Part shown: positions 1 through 8,280 of the stretch, one piece after another
Position numbering within the stretch: the stretch's first letter is position 1
Layout of the letters: every line of letters starts with the position of its first letter
Assembly: GCA_035654655.1 (NCBI GenBank)
Contig: DASRWI010000015.1
Coordinates: 13,509 to 77,508 of the forward strand
DNA from: DASRWI01 sp035654655
GTDB taxonomy: Bacteria; Bacteroidota; Ignavibacteria; Ignavibacteriales; Ignavibacteriaceae
DNA: 64,000 nucleotides
Direction of reading: 5' to 3'
Notes under the pieces: generated by a model
Database searches by the model: none
What the model was told of the DNA's origin: nothing
Seen by the model: only the letters and a program-made list of their open reading frames with translations
Made by a program: the position numbers and the translations under genes

Positions 1-550
1 TTACTAATTCCTTGGCGTGAACTTTTGCTTTTTCTAATTCTTCATTATCTATAAAATAATCAAATTTATCCTTAAGACTCAACTCCATTTTTGCTCTCTC
101 AACCCTTTTTCTCAAATCCTCCTCATTTTCAGTCTTCCTATTCTTTAGCCTATTTGTTAATTCATCAATACTTGGAGGTACAATATATATCAATTTAGCT
201 TCAGGATAAATCTTCTTAATATTCAAAGCACCAATAACATCAACTTCAAAAACAATACTTTTACCTTCGTTTATATGCTCATTTATGAACTTTTTTGAAG
301 TACCATAATAATAATCGTAAAACTTTTCCCATTCAACAAACTCATCCCGCTCAATCATTTTCTCAAATTCATCTTCACTAATAAAGAAATACTCGACACC
401 ATCAGTCTCATTTTCTCTTTTAGCTCTGGTGGTATAAGAAATAGAAAAAAATAATTCAGGGAATTCTCTTAAAATCTCTTTAACAATCGAAGTCTTGCCT
501 GCACCGCTTGGTGCTGAAACTACTATTATACTTCCTGGTTCTTTTGCCAA
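1..550 (-). CDS. gmk: guanylate kinase, 3' end cut by window edge
   Basis: Cytoplasmic enzyme that phosphorylates GMP to GDP with ATP. The 183 visible codons carry the P-loop SAPSGAGKTS at residues 12-21, followed by the GMP-binding stretch TTRAKRENETDG; both are standard for the family, which is usually about 190-205 residues, so only a short C-terminal piece is missing off the left edge. The start is TTG at 550: it lies in the same frame as the upstream yicC gene, separated from the yicC stop by one codon (TAA GAT TTG), so no earlier start is possible, and there is no ATG before the P-loop. yicC-gmk adjacency is common in bacteria and supports both calls. Translation is probably coupled to yicC. 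Confidence 0.95.
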   Translation of the reverse strand, partial: MAKEPGSIIVVSAPSGAGKTSIVKEILREFPELFFSISYTTRAKRENETDGVEYFFISEDEFEKMIERDEFVEWEKFYDYYYGTSKKFINEHINEGKSIVFEVDVIGALNIKKIYPEAKLIYIVPPSIDELTNRLKNRKTENEEDLRKRVERAKMELSLKDKFDYFIDNEELEKAKVHAKELV

Positions 551-553
551 ATC

Positions 554-1420
554 TTATTCTATATTTTGAATTTGTTCACGAATTTTTTCAATCTCTTCTT
601 TTACATAAACTGAATTATGAATTATAAAAGTAGAAAGTGATTTTGATGATATAGTATTCGCTTCTCTATGCATCTCCTGACATAAAAAATTTAACTTTCT
701 TCCAGGTTCTTCATCATTATTCATTGATTCAGCAAAAAACTTTAAGTGACTCCTTAACCTAACACATTCCTCAGTAATATCAGTCTTATCAGCAAGCAAA
801 GCTAATTCAAGTTTAAATCTTTCATCATCCAGATCAGAACCTTCAATCAAAATCTTAACTCTTTCCTTTAACTTCTCAAAATATTCGTTAACATTAGATT
901 TAACATCATTTTCAATTTCAACAACCTTTTCTTCAATAGTATTTATTCTATTTTGAAGGTCCTTAAGAAGTTCCTTCCCTTCCTTTTTCTTCATCTTGAT
1001 AAGGTCATTAAGTGCATTCTTAAGGGCACCTTTAACCATTTCAAACTCAACCTCTTCAAAAGAAACTAAATCATCTTCAAACAATTCTTCATTAGAAAGG
1101 ATATGTTCGAGCTTAATCTTTTCAGTCGATTTTAATACTTTCTTAACTTCCTTTAATTGAGATAGATATTGCTTTAGCTTTTCCTTATCAACCTTTTTAG
1201 TTTTATTTTCATTTACAGTTACAGATACAACAATAGAAACCTTACCTCTTTTGAGAGTATTCTTAATAATATCACGAATTTCATATTCTTTGCTTTGAAG
1301 TATCGAAGGTAACCTGAAAAAGATATCAAGATAACGGCTATTTATGGATTTTATTTCAACCTCGGCAGAAAGCTTATCATTTCTGACAGCACCCTTGCCA
1401 TACCCGGTCATACTAATCAT
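554..1420 (-). CDS. yicC: YicC family endoribonuclease-like protein
   Basis: 288 residues, the usual family length. The N-terminus MISMTGYGKG matches the diagnostic MTGYG opening of YicC proteins, and the C-terminal half carries the conserved KLNFLCQEMHREANTISSK stretch. E. coli YicC is reported as an endoribonuclease acting on RNA; the role here is taken from the family. The middle (about residues 100-200) is very rich in Lys and Glu and probably helical. It sits directly upstream of gmk with a 3-base gap, the classic arrangement. The start could also be the ATG three codons in (1411). Confidence 0.92.
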   Translation of the reverse strand: MISMTGYGKGAVRNDKLSAEVEIKSINSRYLDIFFRLPSILQSKEYEIRDIIKNTLKRGKVSIVVSVTVNENKTKKVDKEKLKQYLSQLKEVKKVLKSTEKIKLEHILSNEELFEDDLVSFEEVEFEMVKGALKNALNDLIKMKKKEGKELLKDLQNRINTIEEKVVEIENDVKSNVNEYFEKLKERVKILIEGSDLDDERFKLELALLADKTDITEECVRLRSHLKFFAESMNNDEEPGRKLNFLCQEMHREANTISSKSLSTFIIHNSVYVKEEIEKIREQIQNIE

Positions 1421-1503
1421 ATAATTTTACCTGATAAAAAGAAAATAAGATAGTAAAGATACTAAATAAAAGAAGTTTACTCAAGTTCCTAAAGTGAAAG
1501 GTA

Positions 1504-1522
1504 CTTCGAGTGTTTTCATTCC
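1504..1522. repeat. 19-base dispersed repeat, copy shared with 57637-57655
   Basis: CTTCGAGTGTTTTCATTCC occurs here and again, identically and in the same orientation, at 57637-57655, where it runs into a perfect hairpin. The gap 1421-1872 contains no gene; this is its first recognisable element. A related segment at 1724-1745 matches 57682-57703 in inverted orientation. Confidence 0.6.
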
Positions 1523-1543
1523 CATGGGTTGAAAATGTCCCAA

Positions 1544-1572
1544 TAAAAAAAGGTTGACACAACACCAACCTT
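1544..1572 (-). terminator. rho-independent terminator inside repeat unit 1
   Basis: Inverted repeat AAGGTTG (1550-1556) with CAACCTT (1566-1572), followed on the minus strand by a run of seven T. It lies downstream of the DUF4837 gene (minus strand). A near copy occurs 215 bases away at 1758-1787, so it is one of a duplicated pair. Confidence 0.6.
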
Positions 1573-1615
1573 AAACCTTATTCAGTTTACCCCACGACTT
1601 TAATCGTTGGTATTA
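1544..1615. repeat. direct repeat unit 1 (terminator plus REP-like palindrome)
   Basis: About 72 bases that recur at 1759-1830 with roughly ten mismatches. The unit holds a terminator hairpin, the spacer CTTATTCAGTTTA, and a degenerate palindrome CCCACGACTTTAATCGTTGG (1591-1610). No protein is encoded. Confidence 0.7.
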
Positions 1616-1642
1616 AACAATTTTTAGGTACTCCTTCCCAAT

Positions 1643-1696
1643 CCCATAGCTTCAGCTATGGGTAAGCACTAAAAAAAAATGACGACTTCAGTCGTC
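1643..1696. repeat. two further REP-like palindromes
   Basis: CCCATAGCTTCAGCTATGGG (1643-1662) is a perfect 8-base-arm palindrome with a TTCA loop. GACGACTTCAGTCGTC (1681-1696) is a shorter one. Both follow the pattern seen at 1806-1825 and 35037-35166: arms, then a (C)TTYA loop. Such palindromes are typical of REP elements mobilised by IS200-like RAYT transposases; no such transposase gene is in the window. Confidence 0.65.
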
Positions 1697-1757
1697 AATC
1701 TAACCTTCCTTAACCCATGACTTTCCCGAAGGGATAACTTTGTGGCAGTCGGGGGTC

Positions 1758-1787
1758 TAAAAAAAAGGTTGGCACAAAACCAACCTT
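1758..1787 (-). terminator. rho-independent terminator inside repeat unit 2
   Basis: AAGGTTGG (1765-1772) pairs with CCAACCTT (1780-1787), followed on the minus strand by nine T. This is the first terminator met by transcription leaving the DUF4837 gene, which ends at 1873. Confidence 0.75.
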
Positions 1788-1830
1788 AAATCTTATTCAG
1801 TTTAGCCCACGACTTTAGTCGTGGGTAACG
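1759..1830. repeat. direct repeat unit 2 with perfect REP-like palindrome
   Basis: Second copy of the 1544-1615 unit, 215 bases away. It carries the best palindrome of the set, CCCACGACTTTAGTCGTGGG (1806-1825), with 8-base arms and a TTTA loop. Unit 1 is the decayed copy, because its palindrome has mismatches in the right arm. Confidence 0.7.
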
Positions 1831-1872
1831 AAACAACTCTTTGGTAAGAAACAAATTTATGGGTAAATAATT

Positions 1873-2958
1873 TTATTTCGATGCATCCATCAGTTCTGCT
1901 CTTCTATCTTTACTGACTTCCTCCCCAGTCATAAACGATTGCAAAACCATATCCATCTGCTTTATTAAATTCTTCTTATAAAATCCGGGTGCATATAAAG
2001 CACCATCCAGCATATAAATTCTTTTACTCTTCTCATCATAAAAAGTATAATTTAAGAAAGGTCCCCCTTTATCCTTATCATTATAATCCCAAAGACCTTG
2101 CATAAAAATTGCATACCTACCTTTGAAGTTTACCTCATCACAGGAGTAGGAATCAACTGAGATTGTCATCTTCAAAGAATCCCCAATTACTTTGTTAATT
2201 TTATTAACAAAGGCATTCCTAATTGTTTTTACAGAATCTGAAGTTAGACAATTTGGAGATTTATTATTCATCCAATGAATAAATATTATCTTACTTAAAT
2301 CTTTATTTAATGAACCGAGTAACACATAATCTTCATCTTTATTTTCTTTAAGAATTTTAAAATCATTCTGAACATAAAGCATAAAATTATAATTCTTTAA
2401 TAAATGTCCCTGAATATCTTTCTTCTCATATCTATGGTCATAAATACCGGCTGATAACATCTTCTCTGTAATTTTTTGATACTCAGCTAATATTAAATCC
2501 TTATTATCCTCCAATGATTTTTTTAGCTGCTCCATTGAGGCTGCACCTAAAAATATCACGAGCTGATTTTCTGACCAAAGATTTTCTTTTTTAATAAAAG
2601 GAGAGCTTCCGGATTTTAATTTATTAACTTCATTATCATTAAGTATGGCATCAATAAATTTCCCACAAGTTGAATTATTATTTAATATTCCTGCAACTAT
2701 TAGATTTTTTCTATTCTGATATTTTTCAATATCCTGGATATCAATTCTTTTTACCCTATATAATTTTTCCTGCTGAGGAGTAAATATTTCTTTTTCAAAA
2801 ACATTTAATAAGATTGGTTTCATTTCATCAAATTCAGCTTTATCTGCAGCAATATAAATGTCATCCTCTAAATCTAAAACAGGACTTTCATTTTTTTCAC
2901 AAGAAAAAAAGATTATAGATAAGCTAAGCAGCGTGGCTAAAGATAATAAATGTTTCAT
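1873..2958 (-). CDS. DUF4837 family lipoprotein
   Basis: 361 residues from the chosen ATG at 2958, which gives a clean lipoprotein signal (MKHLLSLATL, then IIFFSC). An upstream ATG at 2973 would add MYRDN and overlap the kinase gene. The C-terminal half holds GLWDYNDKDKGGPFLNY and LDGALYAPGFYKK, which I recognise as the DUF4837 pattern of Bacteroidota-type lipoproteins; the function is unknown. It ends the tilS-hpt-ftsH-kinase run, one base after the kinase stop, so it is probably cotranscribed with it and may act at the inner face of the envelope. Family call is from memory of the motif. Confidence 0.75.
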   Translation of the reverse strand: MKHLLSLATLLSLSIIFFSCEKNESPVLDLEDDIYIAADKAEFDEMKPILLNVFEKEIFTPQQEKLYRVKRIDIQDIEKYQNRKNLIVAGILNNNSTCGKFIDAILNDNEVNKLKSGSSPFIKKENLWSENQLVIFLGAASMEQLKKSLEDNKDLILAEYQKITEKMLSAGIYDHRYEKKDIQGHLLKNYNFMLYVQNDFKILKENKDEDYVLLGSLNKDLSKIIFIHWMNNKSPNCLTSDSVKTIRNAFVNKINKVIGDSLKMTISVDSYSCDEVNFKGRYAIFMQGLWDYNDKDKGGPFLNYTFYDEKSKRIYMLDGALYAPGFYKKNLIKQMDMVLQSFMTGEEVSKDRRAELMDASK

Positions 2959-2959
2959 A

Positions 2960-3625
2960 TTATCTCGGTACATTGGTTAGTATTAAAGGTAAATTGTAAG
3001 CTGTATACATTATCCACATTAATATTCCTATAGATAGTGGTATTGATAAATTATCGTCTGCCCATCCAAAAGATACATTTTCTACAATCGCTCCTATAAA
3101 CGCAGCAATTATACCTATTAGTATTTCAGTACTAATGTAATTCGATGACTTTGGAGTTATAAAAACAACAATTATTGCACTAATAAAGAATGCTAAAGTT
3201 CCCTCCAAACTCTTTAGCAGAAATTTATGTTTTCCAAACTTTCTTCCAATTAATGCAGCAGCAGAATCGCTAATTATTAGTATTGTAAAAGCTGTTAGGA
3301 ATATAACCTTTGGGAAAATGATTACACATAATAAAGCTGAAATTAATACATAACTGGCACCGGTAAGATTTTTCTTTTTGTGACTTACTTCGTGCTTCCT
3401 CAACAAGAAACCAAAATACTTATAAATAAATTTACTTATGACTGCATTACTATATCGTAATAATTCCAATGAAAGTGCGAAAGCGGTAAGGATGGATAAT
3501 AAAATTATCGCAGTAGTTTTATCTATAAAATAATAAACAATTGGTATAGATAAAGAAAAGAGATGAATTAGCTTGCGAACTACTTCATCTCTATATTGAA
3601 TTGTTCCGTTATCAATTTGTGTCAT
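2960..3625 (-). CDS. diacylglycerol/polyprenol kinase family membrane protein
   Basis: 221 residues with about seven hydrophobic segments. RKLIHLFSLSIP (residues 16-27), DSAAALIGRKFGKHK and KSLEGTLAFF match the CTP-dependent SEC59/DGK1/VTE5 lipid kinase family, which phosphorylates polyprenols, diacylglycerol or phytol. The acidic DD of WADDNLSIPLS near the C-terminus is also family-like. The substrate cannot be told from sequence; undecaprenol or a quinone side-chain alcohol are possibilities. The gene overlaps the end of ftsH by 14 bases, so translation is probably coupled. Confidence 0.85.
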   Translation of the reverse strand: MTQIDNGTIQYRDEVVRKLIHLFSLSIPIVYYFIDKTTAIILLSILTAFALSLELLRYSNAVISKFIYKYFGFLLRKHEVSHKKKNLTGASYVLISALLCVIIFPKVIFLTAFTILIISDSAAALIGRKFGKHKFLLKSLEGTLAFFISAIIVVFITPKSSNYISTEILIGIIAAFIGAIVENVSFGWADDNLSIPLSIGILMWIMYTAYNLPLILTNVPR

Positions 3626-5675
3626 CTTTAGGAGAAGGTTCTTTTGTTTTCCTTTGGTCTAGTAATTTTTTAACATGCTCTGGCATTTCTGTTTCTTCCG
3701 CATTACTGCCATTTTTTTTCAAAGGAGGTAAACTTTCTCCTCTTATTAACTTGTCTATTTCTTCTGCATCTAATATTTCTCTATCGAGCAGTTCTAATGA
3801 TAATTTATGAAGAAGTTCAATATTTTCATTTAATATGTTCTCTGCTCTTTCCATTGCAGTATTAACAATTAATCTTATTTCATCATCAATCTCAATTGCT
3901 GTTCTTTCACTATAGTCTCTATGCTTTTGAATTTCTCTTCCTAAAAATATTTCTTCTTCCTTTGCACCATAACTTAGAGGACCCAACTTATCACTCATAC
4001 CCCATTCACAAACCATCTTTCTTGCTATATTTGTTGCTTTTTCAATATCATTACCCGCACCTGTAGTATAATGTTTAAAGATAAGTTTTTCGGCAGCTCT
4101 TCCGCCTAAGGCATAAGTTATAATAGCTTCAAGATACGATTTTGAATAAGTATGCTTTTCATCTATTGGAAGATAACTGGTAACACCCAATGCTCTTCCT
4201 CTTGGTATAATTGTAACTTTATGTACAGGGTCGGCCTCAGGTATCATCCTTGCTACAAGTACGTGTCCAATTTCGTGATAAGAGGTAGTTTTCTTCTCAT
4301 TTTCAGAAATTATCATACTCTTTCTTTCCATACCCATCATTACTTTATCTTTAGCTTCTTCAAAGTCTATCATTTCAACTTTTAACTTGTTCTTTCTGGC
4401 AGCTAACAATGCTGCTTCATTAACAAGATTTGCTAACTCAGCTCCGGCTAAACCAGGAGTGCCTTTTGCAAGGGTATCAAGATTTACTTTTGGATCTAAA
4501 GGAATATTTCTTGTATGAACTTTTAATATACCTTCACGTCCTTTTACATCAGGTCTGTCTACAACAACTTGCCTATCAAATCTTCCAGGTCTCAACAAAG
4601 CAGGGTCAAGAACATCAGGTCTATTTGTAGCAGCAATAATGATAACACCGCTATTCTGTTCAAAACCATCCATCTCAACTAACAATTGATTTAAAGTTTG
4701 CTCTCTTTCATCATGTCCGCCGCCTAAACCTGCACCACGATGTCTACCAACTGCATCAATTTCATCAATAAATATTATACAAGGAGCATTCTTCTTTCCC
4801 TGGTCAAATAAATCTCTTACTCTACTTGCACCAACACCGACAAACATTTCCACGAAGTCAGCACCTGAAATTGAAAAGAATGGAACACCAGCTTCACCTG
4901 CAACTGCTCTTGCCAATAAGGTTTTTCCGGTTCCTGGAGGTCCTAACAATAATACTCCTCTTGGAATTTTACCGCCAAGTTTTTGAAACTTTGTTGGTTC
5001 TTTTAAAAATTCTATAATTTCGTGAAGCTCCATCTTTGCTTCATCAGCACCAGCTACATCTCTAAAAGTAATCCTCTGAGTTCCTTGAGTAATTAATTTC
5101 GCTTTACTTTTTCCGAATGAGAAAATACCTCTCGTACCACCGCCGGCACCTCCCTGCATTCTTCTCATAAAGAAAATCCATACCGCAAATATTATAATCC
5201 ACGGAATGAAACTAATTAACATATCAAACCATTCGTTGGATTCTTTTATGAAAGTATACTTTATACCTTTAGATTTCCAGACTTTTTCCTGGTCCTGAAT
5301 AGAACTTTCAGGAATATAAACTGAAAAATCTTTTACGCTTCTATTGCTTACAAACTCAGGGGCTCTAAGTTTTCCTTTAAAGTAATAGTCATTAAGGTCT
5401 TGTTTAACAATAACTGCTTCTAAAATCTTATCTTCTTGCAAGAATCTTTCATAATCCTGGTAACCTACATTTTCATAATTAGCGCTGCCAGTGTTAAACA
5501 GTTTCATTACAATTACTGCAGCTATTATAACCGCACCCCAACCAAAAACTACACGTATAACTTTAGACCAATCAAAATTATCATCCGGTTTATTTGGTCC
5601 GCCGCCGCCTTTATTAGGTCTTGGTGTCTGTTTATTATTATTTTCATTCATAAATAAATTATTCTTATTTATCAT
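3612..5675 (-). CDS. ftsH: ATP-dependent zinc metalloprotease FtsH
   Basis: Inner-membrane AAA+ protease that degrades misfolded or short-lived membrane and cytosolic proteins, 687 residues. Visible parts: a Gly/Asn-rich N-terminus, membrane segment at about 38-58, periplasmic domain, second membrane segment at about 152-171, Walker A GPPGTGKT (245-252), Walker B IIFIDEID (300-307), the second-region-of-homology NRPDVLDPALLRPGRFDR, zinc motif HEIGH (467-471) and the third zinc ligand Asp543 in GAGNDIEKAT. The start ATG overlaps the hpt stop (ATGA); MNENNN eight codons in is an alternative with no better ribosome site. The C-terminal tail is charged and probably flexible. tilS-hpt-ftsH is a widely conserved order. 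Confidence 0.98.
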   Translation of the reverse strand: MINKNNLFMNENNNKQTPRPNKGGGGPNKPDDNFDWSKVIRVVFGWGAVIIAAVIVMKLFNTGSANYENVGYQDYERFLQEDKILEAVIVKQDLNDYYFKGKLRAPEFVSNRSVKDFSVYIPESSIQDQEKVWKSKGIKYTFIKESNEWFDMLISFIPWIIIFAVWIFFMRRMQGGAGGGTRGIFSFGKSKAKLITQGTQRITFRDVAGADEAKMELHEIIEFLKEPTKFQKLGGKIPRGVLLLGPPGTGKTLLARAVAGEAGVPFFSISGADFVEMFVGVGASRVRDLFDQGKKNAPCIIFIDEIDAVGRHRGAGLGGGHDEREQTLNQLLVEMDGFEQNSGVIIIAATNRPDVLDPALLRPGRFDRQVVVDRPDVKGREGILKVHTRNIPLDPKVNLDTLAKGTPGLAGAELANLVNEAALLAARKNKLKVEMIDFEEAKDKVMMGMERKSMIISENEKKTTSYHEIGHVLVARMIPEADPVHKVTIIPRGRALGVTSYLPIDEKHTYSKSYLEAIITYALGGRAAEKLIFKHYTTGAGNDIEKATNIARKMVCEWGMSDKLGPLSYGAKEEEIFLGREIQKHRDYSERTAIEIDDEIRLIVNTAMERAENILNENIELLHKLSLELLDREILDAEEIDKLIRGESLPPLKKNGSNAEETEMPEHVKKLLDQRKTKEPSPKDDTN

Positions 5676-6247
5676 TTAGTTTTAGATTCTCCATCTTCAT
5701 TAAGTACATATATACTTCTTAAATTTCTATATTTCTGTGCGTAATCTAATCCATAACCCAAAACGAACTTACTTGGAATTTCAAACCCAATATAATCAAT
5801 TTTGACGTCATAGATAAGGCTGTTGGGCTTTAGCAACAGAGATACTACTTTCATACTGGAGGGTGTATGAGAGCTTATCAACTGTTCAATAAATTTTATT
5901 GATAGCCCCGTATCAACAATATCTTCAACAATAATTAAATCTCTACCATTTACATCGCAATTTAATTCCTTAACTAATGTTACCTGCCCGGATGAAATTT
6001 TTGAATCACCATAGCTTGATAACTTAAAGAAATCAATTTCGCAATCAATAGTTACATTTTTTATTAAATCTGCTAAAAATATAAATGCACCATTTAGTAC
6101 TCCGATAAATACGGGAGTTTTGTCTTTATATTCTTCAGAAATTTGCTTTCCAAGTTCCTTTATTCTCTTCTGAATAATTTCTTCTGTTAAATATGGAACA
6201 AAAACATCTTCCCCGATTATTATTTTATCTGATTCTATTTCAGGCAT
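5672..6247 (-). CDS. hpt: hypoxanthine phosphoribosyltransferase
   Basis: Purine salvage enzyme joining hypoxanthine or guanine to PRPP to give IMP or GMP. 191 residues, normal length. The PRPP-binding signature LIIVEDIVDTGLS lies around residues 104-116, preceded by GVLNGAFIFLADL, which matches the family's first loop. The gene overlaps tilS by 13 bases upstream and ftsH by 4 bases downstream, so the three are translated as a coupled set. Confidence 0.96.
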   Translation of the reverse strand: MPEIESDKIIIGEDVFVPYLTEEIIQKRIKELGKQISEEYKDKTPVFIGVLNGAFIFLADLIKNVTIDCEIDFFKLSSYGDSKISSGQVTLVKELNCDVNGRDLIIVEDIVDTGLSIKFIEQLISSHTPSSMKVVSLLLKPNSLIYDVKIDYIGFEIPSKFVLGYGLDYAQKYRNLRSIYVLNEDGESKTK

Positions 6248-7593
6248 AATTTGTATATTCTTTCAGTATTTGATGTTAGTTTAAATTTATCATCTATTCT
6301 ATAACCAACCACCCATACTATTCTTTCCCTGTTTACTAAAACTTTTATATCACTTTTAATGTGGTTATCAATTTTTATATCATTCAAAAAATCAGAAACC
6401 TTCTTTACTCCTTTTAATCCAATTGGAGAAAATTTATCTCCTTCTATCCATTTTCTTACTTCGAATTCTTCATCCAAATCATCAGATGTAATAAATTCAA
6501 TTTTTCCGCCAATAAAATTGACAGGTTTCTCTTTAACCTCTTCTATTATAAGGGATTCACCATTAATATCTTTTTCTTCATTAACCTTAAGCTTAATGGA
6601 TTTAAATTCTTTTTCTTCCTGTTTATGATAGATTAAAATATAATCTCTTTCTTTGATTGCAGTCAACTTCCCTGATAATTGTTCCTCATTACCAGTCTTC
6701 GAGTACAACAAAGTTCTAAGCTTAATTAAATCTTCTGAAACTACTTCTTTCTTAAGATTCTTTTCTATAACTTCCTTAAAGAAATCATTTAGTAATTCAT
6801 CTTCTAAATTAATTTTATTAATAAAAATTTTAACTTTATCATCAATTTTCTTTACGGAAGAATCAATTGAAGAACTTATCTTTTTATCAATAAAGGTTGA
6901 AATACTTTTTATATAATTTGAAAAGTTTAATACTGCCTTTTCAAAATCAGGATTTAAATTTTCTTTAATTGAGGGAATTAAATTATTTCTTAAATAATTT
7001 CTATTGAAATCATTGTTCTTGTTAGAACTATCAACTCTATATAGTATTGAATTTTCTTCTAAATAATTAATTATTTCTTCTTTTTTCAAGCAAATAATAG
7101 GTCTGATAATTTTATCTCTTTTAACAGGTATGCCGGTTAAACCAGCCTTGCCTGTTCCTTTAATAATATTTAAAAGAACTGTTTCTAAATTGTCACTTTT
7201 ATTATGACCTGTGACTATTTTAGTTAAGTTATACTTACTTACAATATTAAAAAGTTCCTCATATCTTAATATTCTTCCAGCTTCTTCTAAAGATAATTTA
7301 TTCTTTTTTGCATATTCTTTGACATCTTTATGGCTGGTAAAAAGTTCAATATTTAGACTTTTACATAATCCCTTACAGAAGGCCTCATCTTCATCAGCTT
7401 CAATACCTCTAATTTGATGGTTCAAATGAAAAGCTTTTATTTCAATCCTGTATTTTTTTTTGTATTTATTAAAAAAATGCACTAAAAGGACAGAATCTGG
7501 CCCTCCGCTTAATGCGATTAAAATTTTATCACCTTGTTCTACCAAGTACTCATCAGATATAAACCTGATTACTTTTTGCTCAATTTTATTCAT
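6235..7593 (-). CDS. tilS: tRNA(Ile)-lysidine synthase
   Basis: Converts cytidine-34 of the CAU-anticodon tRNA(Ile) to lysidine, so that it reads AUA instead of AUG; essential in most bacteria. 452 residues. The PP-loop ATP motif SGGPDS is at residues 29-34, HNKSDNLETVLLNI matches the N-type family block, and the C-terminal part (about 370-450, with IEGDKFSPIGLKGVKKVSDFL) matches the TilS C-terminal substrate-binding domain. It heads the tilS-hpt-ftsH-kinase-DUF4837 run. Upstream is an 82-base gap after ribE. Confidence 0.96.
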   Translation of the reverse strand: MNKIEQKVIRFISDEYLVEQGDKILIALSGGPDSVLLVHFFNKYKKKYRIEIKAFHLNHQIRGIEADEDEAFCKGLCKSLNIELFTSHKDVKEYAKKNKLSLEEAGRILRYEELFNIVSKYNLTKIVTGHNKSDNLETVLLNIIKGTGKAGLTGIPVKRDKIIRPIICLKKEEIINYLEENSILYRVDSSNKNNDFNRNYLRNNLIPSIKENLNPDFEKAVLNFSNYIKSISTFIDKKISSSIDSSVKKIDDKVKIFINKINLEDELLNDFFKEVIEKNLKKEVVSEDLIKLRTLLYSKTGNEEQLSGKLTAIKERDYILIYHKQEEKEFKSIKLKVNEEKDINGESLIIEEVKEKPVNFIGGKIEFITSDDLDEEFEVRKWIEGDKFSPIGLKGVKKVSDFLNDIKIDNHIKSDIKVLVNRERIVWVVGYRIDDKFKLTSNTERIYKLCLK

Positions 7594-7675
7594 TAAGTAA
7601 TATTGGGGATGTCCAAAGTAAAATAATTATAATATTTCGAAAAATATGGATATAATAAATAATCTACTATGTTAA

Positions 7676-8269
7676 CTATTGCTTGTTTTCCATAATTTGC
7701 TCAACATACTTGCCTAGTACATCAAACTCTAAATTAACTTTGTCACCTGGTTTTTTATTTGAAAACACCGTTTCTTCCCATGTATGTGGAATTATTCCAA
7801 TAGAAAAATTATCTTTTTCAAGCTGAGCAACCGTCATACTTACACCATCAATTGCAACGGAACCAACAAAAATCAAGTATTTCCTAAATTTTTCATCAAA
7901 CTTAATTGTCATATAATGACTATTTGATAGTTCTTTTACGTCAGCAACAATCCCGGTAGTATCCACGTGACCAAGTACAAAATGGCCTCCTAATCTTGCT
8001 TCAGCTTTCAATGGTCTTTCAAGATTTACAAAAGCATTATTATTTAATTGTCCTAAACTGCTCTTCTTTAAAGTTTCTTCAATAACATCAACTGAAAACT
8101 TTTTTCCATCTATGTTAACAACAGTAAGGCATACACCATTTACAGCAATACTGCTGCCAATGCGCATATCCTCCATAACAATGTCTGCCTTGAAAACTAA
8201 TCTATACCCTTCCCCTGTTTTATTTTTTTCTACCAAAGTCCCTTTTTCTTCTACTAATCCTGTAAACAT
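7676..8269 (-). CDS. ribE: riboflavin synthase alpha chain
   Basis: Makes riboflavin by dismutation of two 6,7-dimethyl-8-ribityllumazine molecules. 197 residues made of two similar lumazine-binding barrels: the first begins MFTGLVEEKG and contains AVNGVCLTV, the second begins around residue 98 (LGHVDTTGIV) and contains AIDGVSMTV. A good ribosome site, AAGGA, lies 6 bases before the ATG. It follows ribD with an 11-base gap, and greA-ribD-ribE look like one transcript. No FMN riboswitch was recognised upstream of the set. The lumazine synthase and ribBA genes are not in this window. Confidence 0.96.
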   Translation of the reverse strand: MFTGLVEEKGTLVEKNKTGEGYRLVFKADIVMEDMRIGSSIAVNGVCLTVVNIDGKKFSVDVIEETLKKSSLGQLNNNAFVNLERPLKAEARLGGHFVLGHVDTTGIVADVKELSNSHYMTIKFDEKFRKYLIFVGSVAIDGVSMTVAQLEKDNFSIGIIPHTWEETVFSNKKPGDKVNLEFDVLGKYVEQIMENKQ

Positions 8270-8280
8270 TAAAATCCTTT

